Position numbers and translations under genes: made by a program. From IMG/VR virus record IMGVR_UViG_3300030107_002523, positions 1 through 23,901 of that record: a DNA stretch of 23,901 nucleotides; one strand, written 5' to 3'. Every line of letters starts with the position of its first letter. The first letter of the stretch is position 1. Below, in pieces: positions 9,468-17,052 of the stretch. The notes beneath the pieces were generated by a model. It ran no database searches. It saw nothing but the letters and a program-made list of their open reading frames with translations, and was not told the DNA's origin. This stretch comes from a virus.

Positions 9468-9961
9468 TTTTGATTATACCAAATACTAAGAGCAAATCTT
9501 TCTCCACCTTCAACCTGAGTAACATGATGTTTATAGATTGAATTAGAAAATACAAGTAGTTTTCCTTTTTCTGGTTTTATTTCATGTTCTTCAAATCCAG
9601 TATAACCACCAGTAAAATCATCATTCAAATAAAGAACTGCTGCAAATAAATCAGGATCTTGTCCTGGTCTTGATGGATCAATATGGGGTTTCATAAAAGT
9701 ACCCTCTGGCCATCTAACAACAGAAGCATAATCAATAATAACCCTATCATCAAAGGTTTTACAAAGATTTGTTACTTTATCAACTACATTATTCTCTTGT
9801 GAATCAAAATAAATCCCATCTAAGGTAGTAAGAAAAGTATTACCACCCCTACCTGGATTTCCATAAGGAATTTCTTCTTTATTATCTTTAGAAAGTTTAA
9901 TTAAATCATCACACTCTTGAGGAGAAATAAAATTCTCCTCAAAGTAAATCAATTTTTTCAT
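9464..9961 (-). CDS. 2-oxoglutarate/Fe(II)-dependent dioxygenase, prolyl-4-hydroxylase type (copy 1, 165 aa)
   Basis: All expected ligands are visible: H93 and D95 (MKPHIDPS), the distal histidine H146 in KHHVTQVEGGERFALSIWY, and R155 for 2-oxoglutarate. The core strands AAVLYLNDDFTGGYTGFE and PEKGKLLVFSN match the family. At 165 residues it is essentially a minimal single-domain enzyme. It is the first gene of a tightly packed trio (dioxygenase, dioxygenase, sulfotransferase) with 4-base and 1-base overlaps. It starts six bases after the stop of the fibre-like 333-residue gene, without an obvious ribosome-binding site, so it probably relies on translational coupling. Many marine T4-like phages carry such enzymes; their substrates are largely unknown. 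A fibre protein encoded alongside is one possible target. Confidence 0.88.
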   Translation of the reverse strand: MKKLIYFEENFISPQECDDLIKLSKDNKEEIPYGNPGRGGNTFLTTLDGIYFDSQENNVVDKVTNLCKTFDDRVIIDYASVVRWPEGTFMKPHIDPSRPGQDPDLFAAVLYLNDDFTGGYTGFEEHEIKPEKGKLLVFSNSIYKHHVTQVEGGERFALSIWYNQK

Positions 9962-9967
9962 AAGAGA

Positions 9968-10969
9968 TCATAATATTTGAGTATTTCTTGGACCTTCGTA
10001 TCTTGGATCCTTAAAGTTTGGATTATCAACATCATCCACCTTACCTGGATTAAAGTTAGGATCTGGATAATCTTTCCAAGTATCTCCTTCATATTCAGTA
10101 ATGAGAGGATTTATATCTTTTCTTTCTCCATACACAGAATAGAAACAATCAATAGGACCACCAGCAGAATTCTTTACTATTATCTTTTTACCCCATTCAA
10201 TCTTATCCACAAAAAGTTCTTGATAACTTTGATAAGGGGTTAAATGAACTGAAAGACTATCGGTATATACCAAATCTTTCCAATAATAAGGGAGTTCAAT
10301 TATATTATTACCATTACTCAATCTTCCTCTAATATAAACACCAACCTCTGGTCCCTCAATACATGCATAACGAAGTCTATGTCCATCTCCTTTAGTAGGA
10401 TGCTTAATGTCAAAAGGTTTTGGTTTACCATCAGCAGCACTAAATCTAGCAGACAAATCACCAATACCACCACCATTGAAATATGCATTTCCACCAACCC
10501 ATAAAGGATGTCCTCCTGTTGCCATAAAGGTAGGAGCATTAACAGTAAGAACTCCCGTATTAACACTACCCAAAGATTTTACCTTTAGACTAGTTAAAAT
10601 TCCACCACCACCTCTTTCTAATGTGATATTGGAAACATCAGATCCTGTTCCACGGAAAACTGTATAATTATCTTTGGTAGTTACTAATGCAACACCATTA
10701 TGAGGGGTATTTAAACCAGACGATTCTGTAGGTATTAAATCAAACCAAGGTGCTAATTTTCCTTCACTATCTTCATTCTCCACATAGTTATCTTCATAAG
10801 TATAATCCATATCTGCTTTACCTGTAAACGTTCCATAGTTTACAAAGGTTAGGGGATAACTGGCAGGTTTTGGTTTATATGGATAAACCTTTTCAGGTGA
10901 AGGCTTTGTTGTATTAGATGTAGAATGACGAGTTTCTTCTCCCGTTATCTTGTTTATTTCCATTGTCAT
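9968..10969 (-). CDS. Fibre-like structural protein with HP..LEGPE..V..RGRL module (333 aa)
   Basis: The N-terminal 80 residues are Pro/Lys/Tyr-rich and probably extended. Residues 90-180 are Gly-rich beta sequence. Residues 185-286 form a module also present in the next gene upstream, with the common frame HP-K-G--L--AC-EGPE-GV--RGRL, then LP-YW-DLV and a conserved GG-PIDC-Y--(Y/F)-ERKD ending. I associate this module with the C-terminal parts of adhesin and fibre-like proteins of phages and marine bacteria. About 45 Asp/Pro/Asn-rich residues follow it here. A good GAGGAG (10978-10983) lies eight bases before the ATG, overlapping the end of the previous gene. A tail-fibre or baseplate-decoration role is inferred. 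Confidence 0.75.
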   Translation of the reverse strand: MTMEINKITGEETRHSTSNTTKPSPEKVYPYKPKPASYPLTFVNYGTFTGKADMDYTYEDNYVENEDSEGKLAPWFDLIPTESSGLNTPHNGVALVTTKDNYTVFRGTGSDVSNITLERGGGGILTSLKVKSLGSVNTGVLTVNAPTFMATGGHPLWVGGNAYFNGGGIGDLSARFSAADGKPKPFDIKHPTKGDGHRLRYACIEGPEVGVYIRGRLSNGNNIIELPYYWKDLVYTDSLSVHLTPYQSYQELFVDKIEWGKKIIVKNSAGGPIDCFYSVYGERKDINPLITEYEGDTWKDYPDPNFNPGKVDDVDNPNFKDPRYEGPRNTQIL

Positions 10970-10974
10970 GGTAA

Positions 10975-11673
10975 TTACTCCTCAATTTTAAGTCTTGGAA
11001 CATCTTTCCTTTCGGCAAAGATATGATAATAACAATCAATTGGCATTCCACCTTTAGATTGTAGAAATACCTTATTTTGACCTACTCGTTTGATAATAAT
11101 ATCTTGGTGAGCTCCAATGGGTTGAAGTTGAACTGTAATACTTAACTCTTCTACCAAATCTACCCAATACTCAGGAAGATATATTACAGAAGTTCCTGTT
11201 AGTCTACCTCGACAAAAAACTCCATTCTCTGGACCTTCTAGACAAGCATGAATTAACTTTCTTCCAGGTTTACTTGGGTGAGGAATGACGAAGTTTTTAA
11301 CTCTCGCCATTATAGTCTCAGCATAAATGACTTTCGACTTTATGGTTCGAACTGTTAATAATTCATCCACCTTCAAGTAGCTTCTTATTCTAGCATAAGT
11401 TCTCACAAAAAGCGAATAAAAAGGAACAGGATGTGTTTCTCCTTGCATATCACTATTCTGTGTTTCAGCTATCATCACTGTACCCAATTGATTTTCTTTT
11501 ATGGGTGTTTTAACTTGATGATCATAATATTGAGTAGGATCTCCTGTAACTGAAGGGCCTTCGGTATAGGATGTTCCTCGAACCTCATCATCTCCCCTAC
11601 CTAAGATTTCAGGAAGTCCATTTCCAACAAATAATCTTTTTCCGACTGTTACGTCGTCCATCTCCATTGACAT
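10975..11673 (-). CDS. Fibre/baseplate-like protein sharing the same C-terminal module (232 aa)
   Basis: Residues 127-225 carry the same module as the 333-residue neighbour: VIPHPSKPGRKLIHACLEGP, then GV-CRGRL, LPEYWVDLV, and GGMPIDCYYHIFAERKD. The N-terminal 125 residues are unrelated to the neighbour and contain a probable short beta-repeat (about 100-125, LKVDELLTVRTIKSKVIYAE), as in fibre shafts. The start is well supported by a strong AGGGAGGT (11681-11688) seven bases upstream, overlapping the TAG of the previous gene. It follows the gp5-like and spike-like genes directly, so it may be attached to the baseplate or hub. No enzyme motif was seen. Confidence 0.72.
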   Translation of the reverse strand: MSMEMDDVTVGKRLFVGNGLPEILGRGDDEVRGTSYTEGPSVTGDPTQYYDHQVKTPIKENQLGTVMIAETQNSDMQGETHPVPFYSLFVRTYARIRSYLKVDELLTVRTIKSKVIYAETIMARVKNFVIPHPSKPGRKLIHACLEGPENGVFCRGRLTGTSVIYLPEYWVDLVEELSITVQLQPIGAHQDIIIKRVGQNKVFLQSKGGMPIDCYYHIFAERKDVPRLKIEE

Positions 11674-11680
11674 AATTTAT

Positions 11681-11688
11681 ACCTCCCT
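11681..11688 (-). promoter_or_regulatory. Strong Shine-Dalgarno AGGGAGGT
   Basis: This near-perfect ribosome-binding site lies seven bases before the ATG at 11673 and overlaps the stop codon of the upstream gene. It decides the start of the 232-residue gene and is stronger than most sites in this window, where many genes depend on stop/start overlaps. Confidence 0.75.
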
Positions 11689-12397
11689 AAAACGGAAACT
11701 TAAATGGGAAACCACCCAATCCCTGCTGGAAAGAAGGGATACTAGGTTTAGGTGGGAATGCATTTTCTGGTTTTTCAGCTCCTCTATTTGCAACCAATTC
11801 AGAAGTATCTTCTCCTCCAAGTTTAGAGGGTTTAGATGCAGATTGAGCACCTAAGAATTTATAAACACCTGCATAAAATTTAAGAGATGTCTGAGCAGAA
11901 ACTTGAAATGTACCAGAACTAACGAATCTTACTGATGCTTTTCCATCAAGACTAAGATTCTTTGTTTTAATATTTACAGCTTCATTTGAAACTATATTAA
12001 CTACTCCTCTATCATTAGAAGGACCATGAACATTTAAATCAAAATCTAATGCCTCCATTCTAATTCTACCATTAGTTGCTTTAATGACAATATCGCCATT
12101 TAAAGCCTCAAGAATCATAGCAGGTTCTTTACCACCTCTATTATCACCACATTTGATTTGATAAACTCCAGGACATCTATTGGTAGTCCATCCAGGTCTC
12201 TGTCCATTCTTATCCATTGTCATATAATGGATTTTATCGGAACCCTGCAACATTACATCAGATATACACTCACCTTTAAAACCAGCAGTGGTTGTGTGAA
12301 TATGCCCGAATCTTATTTCTCCATCATTATTTCCGTACTGAAGATTATAATAATTCTCAGTATCGGGATTATAATCAGGATTTAATTGATCTGCCAT
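11687..12397 (-). CDS. Spike-like beta-repeat baseplate protein (gp5 C-terminal/VgrG-needle-like, 236 aa)
   Basis: Residues 92-185 hold short repeated strands of the kind 'GDI.I.A.NGRI.M.AL...' (EALNGDIVIKATNGRIRMEA, followed by FDLNVHG, VNIVSN, VNIKTKNLSLDGKASVRF). This is the pattern of the trimeric beta-helix needle of T4 gp5 and of VgrG spikes. The N-terminal 90 residues are Asn/Asp/Tyr-rich and contain GHIHTTTAGFKG. The C-terminus is Pro/Phe/Gly-rich, ending GLGGFPFKFPF. The gene begins exactly where the gp5-like gene ends (TAA followed by ATG), so the two are translationally linked. My reading is that the membrane-piercing needle, fused to gp5 in T4, is a separate polypeptide here. An alternative is another trimeric baseplate decoration. 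Confidence 0.65.
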   Translation of the reverse strand: MADQLNPDYNPDTENYYNLQYGNNDGEIRFGHIHTTTAGFKGECISDVMLQGSDKIHYMTMDKNGQRPGWTTNRCPGVYQIKCGDNRGGKEPAMILEALNGDIVIKATNGRIRMEALDFDLNVHGPSNDRGVVNIVSNEAVNIKTKNLSLDGKASVRFVSSGTFQVSAQTSLKFYAGVYKFLGAQSASKPSKLGGEDTSELVANRGAEKPENAFPPKPSIPSFQQGLGGFPFKFPF

Positions 12398-15370
12398 TTA
12401 AGTTACCTTTCCTACACAATCTATTACCTGAAGAACAGGAGTACCTTCCAATCTATCAAGATTTCCTTCTTCATCGGATCCAATTCTTAATGGTTCAAAT
12501 ACAGGAATAAGTTTTGCATTTGTTCCCACTTCAGATTCCATCCATAATCTTGGAACCCTATTAAATCCTTGCCCTTTGGATATTATATTCACTTTAGTTA
12601 CTGTTCCAAAAGGTCCGAATTTAGGTTCCAATACAGCACCATTATTATATTTAATAAAGATAGTGTCATTTGGATCATAATTAATTCCAGGATTATCAAT
12701 GTAAACATCTACAAGTTGAAGAATTACAGGATAATCACCTAAAGCACTAGCAGGATCATTGCTTGAAATTTTAGGTGCAGTATCTAAAGGAAGAGGAGTA
12801 GTAAAACTACCTCCAGCAATTACTTTTCCAGTTCCACATAAAGTTTGAACTGTAATTCCATCTTTCACAATATCTACACAAGTTCCTGGTGGTAATTCAA
12901 CAGTATCTCCTGGATTAACATTCACAACTGTTCCTGGAGAATAAGGGAAATAACCTCCCAGTTGAGTTATATCAAAGAAATTGCCAGCATTTACATCTAC
13001 ATCAGAATCTGTATCTCCAGTTCCTGATCCATTAATAATAAACACTTGACCAACTTCATATCCAGAACCTCCCTGAGATATAGTTGCTTGATTTATTATA
13101 CCATTTTCTGAAATATAATCAACCTCAAAATCTATACCATTAGAATTTTCAACTTTAGTACCAACACCACTACCACTCTCAGGATAGGTAGAACCTCCTG
13201 TAGATAAATCAAATGCACTTACTCCTCCATTATCATCTATTTCAGTTATTATTCCTTGAGCAGGTAATCCAGGCAAAGGAGGTGGAGGTACACTAGTTAT
13301 AAATTCTTGACCAATTGTTGTAATACCAACTCCACCACCAATACCATATGGAGTATCACTTATTGTTATTGTACCACCAGTATTAGTTCCACCAAGAGGA
13401 TCATATTCAATAATAGTAGTACCTGAAGGGAAATTAATATCTGAGGGTATGTTTATAGGAATAACTGATTGACCAGGATTTATAGATCCTTCAGGGTTAG
13501 TCACATTATCAATAACATTACTACCTGTAGTTACATCGCCAATAAATCCACCAGTTCCCAAACCTGCTTGATGATTTTCATTATCTAAAGTATTTAAAAT
13601 TCCTGTAGGTTGGTAATTTACTATCGTATTGCCAGGATCTGAAAATATCTGTCCATTTCCTCCTTTAGAACCATCAAAAATATTAGTATATCCAACTCCA
13701 GGAGAAACAGAAACAACTTTTACTACCTGTCCCCATTTATTAATTACTGATATTAAATTTGCACCACCACCTTTACCACATTCATCTATAATCTTTACCT
13801 TTGGTGGAGTTTTATATCCCCAACCAGATCCACCACTGGAACTATCTTTTACATATGCACCACCATTCTTAGGTCCTGCTAAAGGATCCCATCTATTGTA
13901 TATTAAATCAACTCCTATTACTTGTCCATATCCATTCACGATAGCATTTCCTTCTGCTCCACCTGCTAAGGGATGAACTACTTCATCCTTTATAAAAAGA
14001 ACTTTAGGTGGTCCACAACTAGTCGGTCCAGAATTACAAGCAGAGTCTTCACTTTCTATAGCATCTAGTACACCACCCAAAGCACCATGAAACTCACCCA
14101 ATACTCCTCCACCATTCCATGCAGACCAAGATTCAGTAGGAGGACATTCTGGTTGTGGATCACATCCAAAGAACTCAACAATACTAGTTACAGTATCTAA
14201 TGCACCTCTAGGATCTCCACCTGCCATACCAAATAAAGAATCAGCATTACCAAAAGCAGGAAGATGACTAACAGAATTACCAATAAAATCTTGTATACCA
14301 CCTGCTGCTGTTCCCAATATTCCTACAACAGGTCCAAGTATCTTATCTAAAAGTGAACTTACAAAACTTTTAGCAGCACAAGTGGGAGAACTCACAAATT
14401 TCTCCACTACATCATTCAATAATTCTCTAACTATACCACACATCATATCAACAACACCATTCATCACACAAGTAACAGTATTGGTAACTTCTTCCTGTTT
14501 TTGTTGTAATGCAGGTCTTTCATTTGGCATTAATAAAGAAACCGCAGGTGTTATACTATTATTAACTTTCTTCAATACCAGAGCATTAACTCTTGACATT
14601 ATACTTTTTACAAATCCACATATAGCCTTCTCTGCTCTGTCAATTGCTCTCTCCATATTATTCTTTTCACCTGCTGCAGCATAAGGAAATAAAGATGCAG
14701 CCTTCTTCATCCTATTAATATCCCGCAATAACAAAGACATAACACCTTGAATACCCTGCATCTCAGTGTTTGCTGCTTCGCAGGAATTCTGCATTGTCAT
14801 TTCATCAGCACCATCATTTGCCTGAAATATATCAGCAATTGATCCCACTCTAGGATTCATTCCCTCCAATGCAGGAAGAGACCTAGGTGCTGTTGCCATA
14901 TTCTGTGGATATACAGGAACAGGTTCACTCTTTCCTTTGTATCCTGTCCTAGATTCAAATCCTTTCTCTGGATCTTTTCCCTTTAAAATCGTTTGAGAAT
15001 TATTTCCAAACGCACCCATAATTACGGGTTGTTGTGCCTCAAATCCATCCTTAAAAAATCCCATCACAAAAGCACCTTGGCATAGGTTAGGAGACATTTT
15101 AGATCCCCTATGACCACTACCAGCAGTTACTGGATAGAGAACCTCTGCCATTGGTAACTCTTCATCTGGCTCTTCTTCTTTACTGAAGGTTTGGTTGCCA
15201 AAAATTCTTACCCTATAACGATACCCCCATCCAGGATCATCTTCCTCTGAAGATTGTATCGCAGAAGGATTGGAATTATCTCTCCATGTAGAATCATCAG
15301 CAATCTGACCTATCCACCAATAAAAACCATTGGTTCCAAGAGCCTGACTATCAAATAAACTATTATTCAT
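12398..15370 (-). CDS. gp5-like baseplate hub protein without lysozyme domain (990 aa)
   Basis: Residues 15-130 look like the OB-fold of T4 gp5: FYWWIGQIADD, RYRVRIFG, an 'LPMAEVLYPVT' strand, then GAFVMGFFKDGFEAQQPVIM, matching the order W-VG-V, RVRV-G, LPW--V--P-T, G--V-G-F-D-----IV-G of gp5. Residues about 180-375 are helical with several Cys and Ala. From about 410 on the protein is Gly/Pro/Cys-rich beta sequence with modules of the type 'PKVKI...G.GA...V.N..G.V..V.V...G.GYT', including a PPPPLPGLP stretch near residue 690. No T4-lysozyme-like sequence is visible, although T4 gp5 has one in its centre. It lies directly after the gp27-like gene and one small gene, as expected for the hub partner. 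Its ATG overlaps the preceding stop (TAATG). Confidence 0.8.
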   Translation of the reverse strand: MNNSLFDSQALGTNGFYWWIGQIADDSTWRDNSNPSAIQSSEEDDPGWGYRYRVRIFGNQTFSKEEEPDEELPMAEVLYPVTAGSGHRGSKMSPNLCQGAFVMGFFKDGFEAQQPVIMGAFGNNSQTILKGKDPEKGFESRTGYKGKSEPVPVYPQNMATAPRSLPALEGMNPRVGSIADIFQANDGADEMTMQNSCEAANTEMQGIQGVMSLLLRDINRMKKAASLFPYAAAGEKNNMERAIDRAEKAICGFVKSIMSRVNALVLKKVNNSITPAVSLLMPNERPALQQKQEEVTNTVTCVMNGVVDMMCGIVRELLNDVVEKFVSSPTCAAKSFVSSLLDKILGPVVGILGTAAGGIQDFIGNSVSHLPAFGNADSLFGMAGGDPRGALDTVTSIVEFFGCDPQPECPPTESWSAWNGGGVLGEFHGALGGVLDAIESEDSACNSGPTSCGPPKVLFIKDEVVHPLAGGAEGNAIVNGYGQVIGVDLIYNRWDPLAGPKNGGAYVKDSSSGGSGWGYKTPPKVKIIDECGKGGGANLISVINKWGQVVKVVSVSPGVGYTNIFDGSKGGNGQIFSDPGNTIVNYQPTGILNTLDNENHQAGLGTGGFIGDVTTGSNVIDNVTNPEGSINPGQSVIPINIPSDINFPSGTTIIEYDPLGGTNTGGTITISDTPYGIGGGVGITTIGQEFITSVPPPPLPGLPAQGIITEIDDNGGVSAFDLSTGGSTYPESGSGVGTKVENSNGIDFEVDYISENGIINQATISQGGSGYEVGQVFIINGSGTGDTDSDVDVNAGNFFDITQLGGYFPYSPGTVVNVNPGDTVELPPGTCVDIVKDGITVQTLCGTGKVIAGGSFTTPLPLDTAPKISSNDPASALGDYPVILQLVDVYIDNPGINYDPNDTIFIKYNNGAVLEPKFGPFGTVTKVNIISKGQGFNRVPRLWMESEVGTNAKLIPVFEPLRIGSDEEGNLDRLEGTPVLQVIDCVGKVT

Positions 15371-15639
15371 TAGTCGTCATATACTCTACATTCAAGTGAA
15401 TCTGGATGGTTATCACAATACACTTCTAGATGTTGGTCTTCATGTCTTGTGTGCCAATCATTAATCTTAGCACCACCAGGATTCTCTTCATTCTCTTCAT
15501 GAGCATGAAAAGCATCATTGTGCATCTTAAGATCTTCTTCAGTATATTCAATCATGCCATGATTGACATGTTCTTTATGATCCTTCGGATCAATATAAGA
15601 TTCATGATTTAAATCATGTTCTGGTACTTTAGTAGTCAT
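15370..15639 (-). CDS. Small His-rich acidic protein between hub genes (89 aa)
   Basis: The protein has 12 histidines in 89 residues, many acidic residues and two cysteines near the end (VYCDNHPDSLECRVYDD). It has no signal peptide or membrane segment. Spaced H-x(n)-H and the closing C-D-N-H-P-x4-C pattern suggest metal binding, but no known fold was recognised. It lies between the gp27-like and gp5-like genes and shares a one-base TAATG overlap with the latter, so hub assembly or a minor hub part is plausible by context. The start is supported by GGAG (15647-15650) seven bases upstream. It does not look like a PAAR tip. Confidence 0.72.
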   Translation of the reverse strand: MTTKVPEHDLNHESYIDPKDHKEHVNHGMIEYTEEDLKMHNDAFHAHEENEENPGGAKINDWHTRHEDQHLEVYCDNHPDSLECRVYDD

Positions 15640-15660
15640 AGGTTTTCTCCCATACTCTAG

Positions 15661-15668
15661 TATTTATT
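15661..15668 (-). promoter_or_regulatory. Candidate late promoter AATAAATA
   Basis: The minus strand reads AATAAATA 21 bases upstream of the ATG at 15639, overlapping the TAA stop of the gp27-like gene. It matches the T4 late octamer at seven of eight bases. Being AT-rich and overlapping coding sequence, it could be chance. Confidence 0.35.
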
Positions 15669-17052
15669 TTCCTTTTCTTCCAAAAGAATCTCTTACTACA
15701 ATAAATTTAGAATAAGATCCTTGTGGATTTAAATGGTGACAGAGTTCTGCTACCATATATATACCACTATTTTTCTTACTTCCTTCTTTAGTTCCAGTAG
15801 ATGCAGCAGCTTCTGGTAGTTCACAAAATATCTGATCTCCTACTTCAATATCAAAAACTCCACCAGTAGTCATAGACATTTGTATTGTCATCATTTGATG
15901 ATAACGCATAACAGCTTGTGCTGTAATATCGGGATATCTTATATTTTGAACTTTACATTTTTCTATTTGTTCATTCAAATCTTTTCCTGGTGGCATTGAA
16001 CCAATATCAAGAGATTGCATATACCATCGTGAAGGATATTTACAAAATTCTTGATTAACCAAAGTTGTAGAAGGTTCTTTTGCTGTATGCTGAACTTGTT
16101 TACTAAGATCTTTTGATGTTAATTTTCTTTCATTAGATTCATTAGTATAAGGATCAAAGAAAGTTGCTTCATTATTATATACACCGTTCATTAAATCATT
16201 TTGAAAATCTATAGTCTTTAAGAAAGAAAACTTCAAAATTTTTGCATCATAATTCTCAGGTCTATTGGAAGTATCACTAGCAATAAATTTCTTCTTATAA
16301 TCTGAATTAAATAAAGTTTCAATGGACTTAAAAATAAATCCAGAATGATTTTCAAAGAACAAATACCCTGCAGAAGGATTATATTGACTTTTATTATCAT
16401 AATTCTCTACTGTAGTCTGCTTGGTTTTAGTTTTTGTAGCAGCAGGAATAGCTCTCTTAGCAAGATTAACACACCAATAAAATGGTTTTCTCCCATTACC
16501 AATAAAAGCCCATTCATTCACAGTATCTTCAACATCAACCTTCTTCTTACTTCCTAATCCATTCTTACCTTGAGCAGTTGGTGTAGTACTAACTATTTTT
16601 TGAATAGTCTCAGAAATCCTACCAGTATATCTTTTCCTAATAGCAGTCTGCTCATTATCCAAATATTCTTTACTTACAAAACTAATCATTGCAGCAAGAT
16701 CCGTAGTAGATTCTTTAAAAGGTGTTATTGTATTCACATACATTGTTAACCTTCTAGTTCTATCACAAGAATCTTCAAAAGCTATTTCTGCTTTCTCTCC
16801 TCCTGCTAGATTAAGTTCCTCAATAAAATTTTGCGACTTTCCCTTTCCCAATCCAGTCTTTTTATCTATCTCTTTATATCCAGCATCAGATACTGAAATC
16901 TGAAGTCTTACACTAGTATCAAAAATACTTTCCTGATAATAAAGGTCAACAATAGATCCCGTTATATCACGTTTTTTCTTATTTTTATTGGAGGTAATAA
17001 GAAACTTAGTTATATTACCTTGGTCGGTTCTACTTGGGACTACTTCCGACAT
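15664..17052 (-). CDS. gp27-like baseplate hub protein (462 aa)
   Basis: The protein starts MSEVVPSRTDQGNITKFLIT and has an early 'VDLYYQESIFDTSVRLQISV' type segment, the entry strands of tail hub proteins (gp27/gpD/VgrG class). The C-terminal part (about 395-460) has VGDQIFCELPE, SGIYMVAELCHHLNPQGSY and FIVVRDSFGR, the final 'G.y.i..v.H......y.t.l...rds.g' of that class. Length is somewhat above T4 gp27 (about 390). The order tape measure, gp27-like, small gene, gp5-like matches the tail hub logic, in which gp27 forms the trimeric ring between tube and gp5. Its ATG overlaps the TAA of the preceding gene (TAATG). Confidence 0.75.
   Translation of the reverse strand: MSEVVPSRTDQGNITKFLITSNKNKKKRDITGSIVDLYYQESIFDTSVRLQISVSDAGYKEIDKKTGLGKGKSQNFIEELNLAGGEKAEIAFEDSCDRTRRLTMYVNTITPFKESTTDLAAMISFVSKEYLDNEQTAIRKRYTGRISETIQKIVSTTPTAQGKNGLGSKKKVDVEDTVNEWAFIGNGRKPFYWCVNLAKRAIPAATKTKTKQTTVENYDNKSQYNPSAGYLFFENHSGFIFKSIETLFNSDYKKKFIASDTSNRPENYDAKILKFSFLKTIDFQNDLMNGVYNNEATFFDPYTNESNERKLTSKDLSKQVQHTAKEPSTTLVNQEFCKYPSRWYMQSLDIGSMPPGKDLNEQIEKCKVQNIRYPDITAQAVMRYHQMMTIQMSMTTGGVFDIEVGDQIFCELPEAAASTGTKEGSKKNSGIYMVAELCHHLNPQGSYSKFIVVRDSFGRKGK

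Noticed and set aside
11674-11681. TATAAATT on the minus strand, late-promoter-like
   Set aside because: It lies between the Shine-Dalgarno and the ATG of the 232-residue gene, so a transcript from it would lack that ribosome-binding site, and it differs from the consensus at the last base.
12398-15370. T4-type lysozyme domain in the gp5-like protein
   Set aside because: No segment resembles the catalytic E-D-T region of T4 lysozyme. The middle of the protein is an Ala/Cys-containing helical region followed by Gly-rich beta modules.
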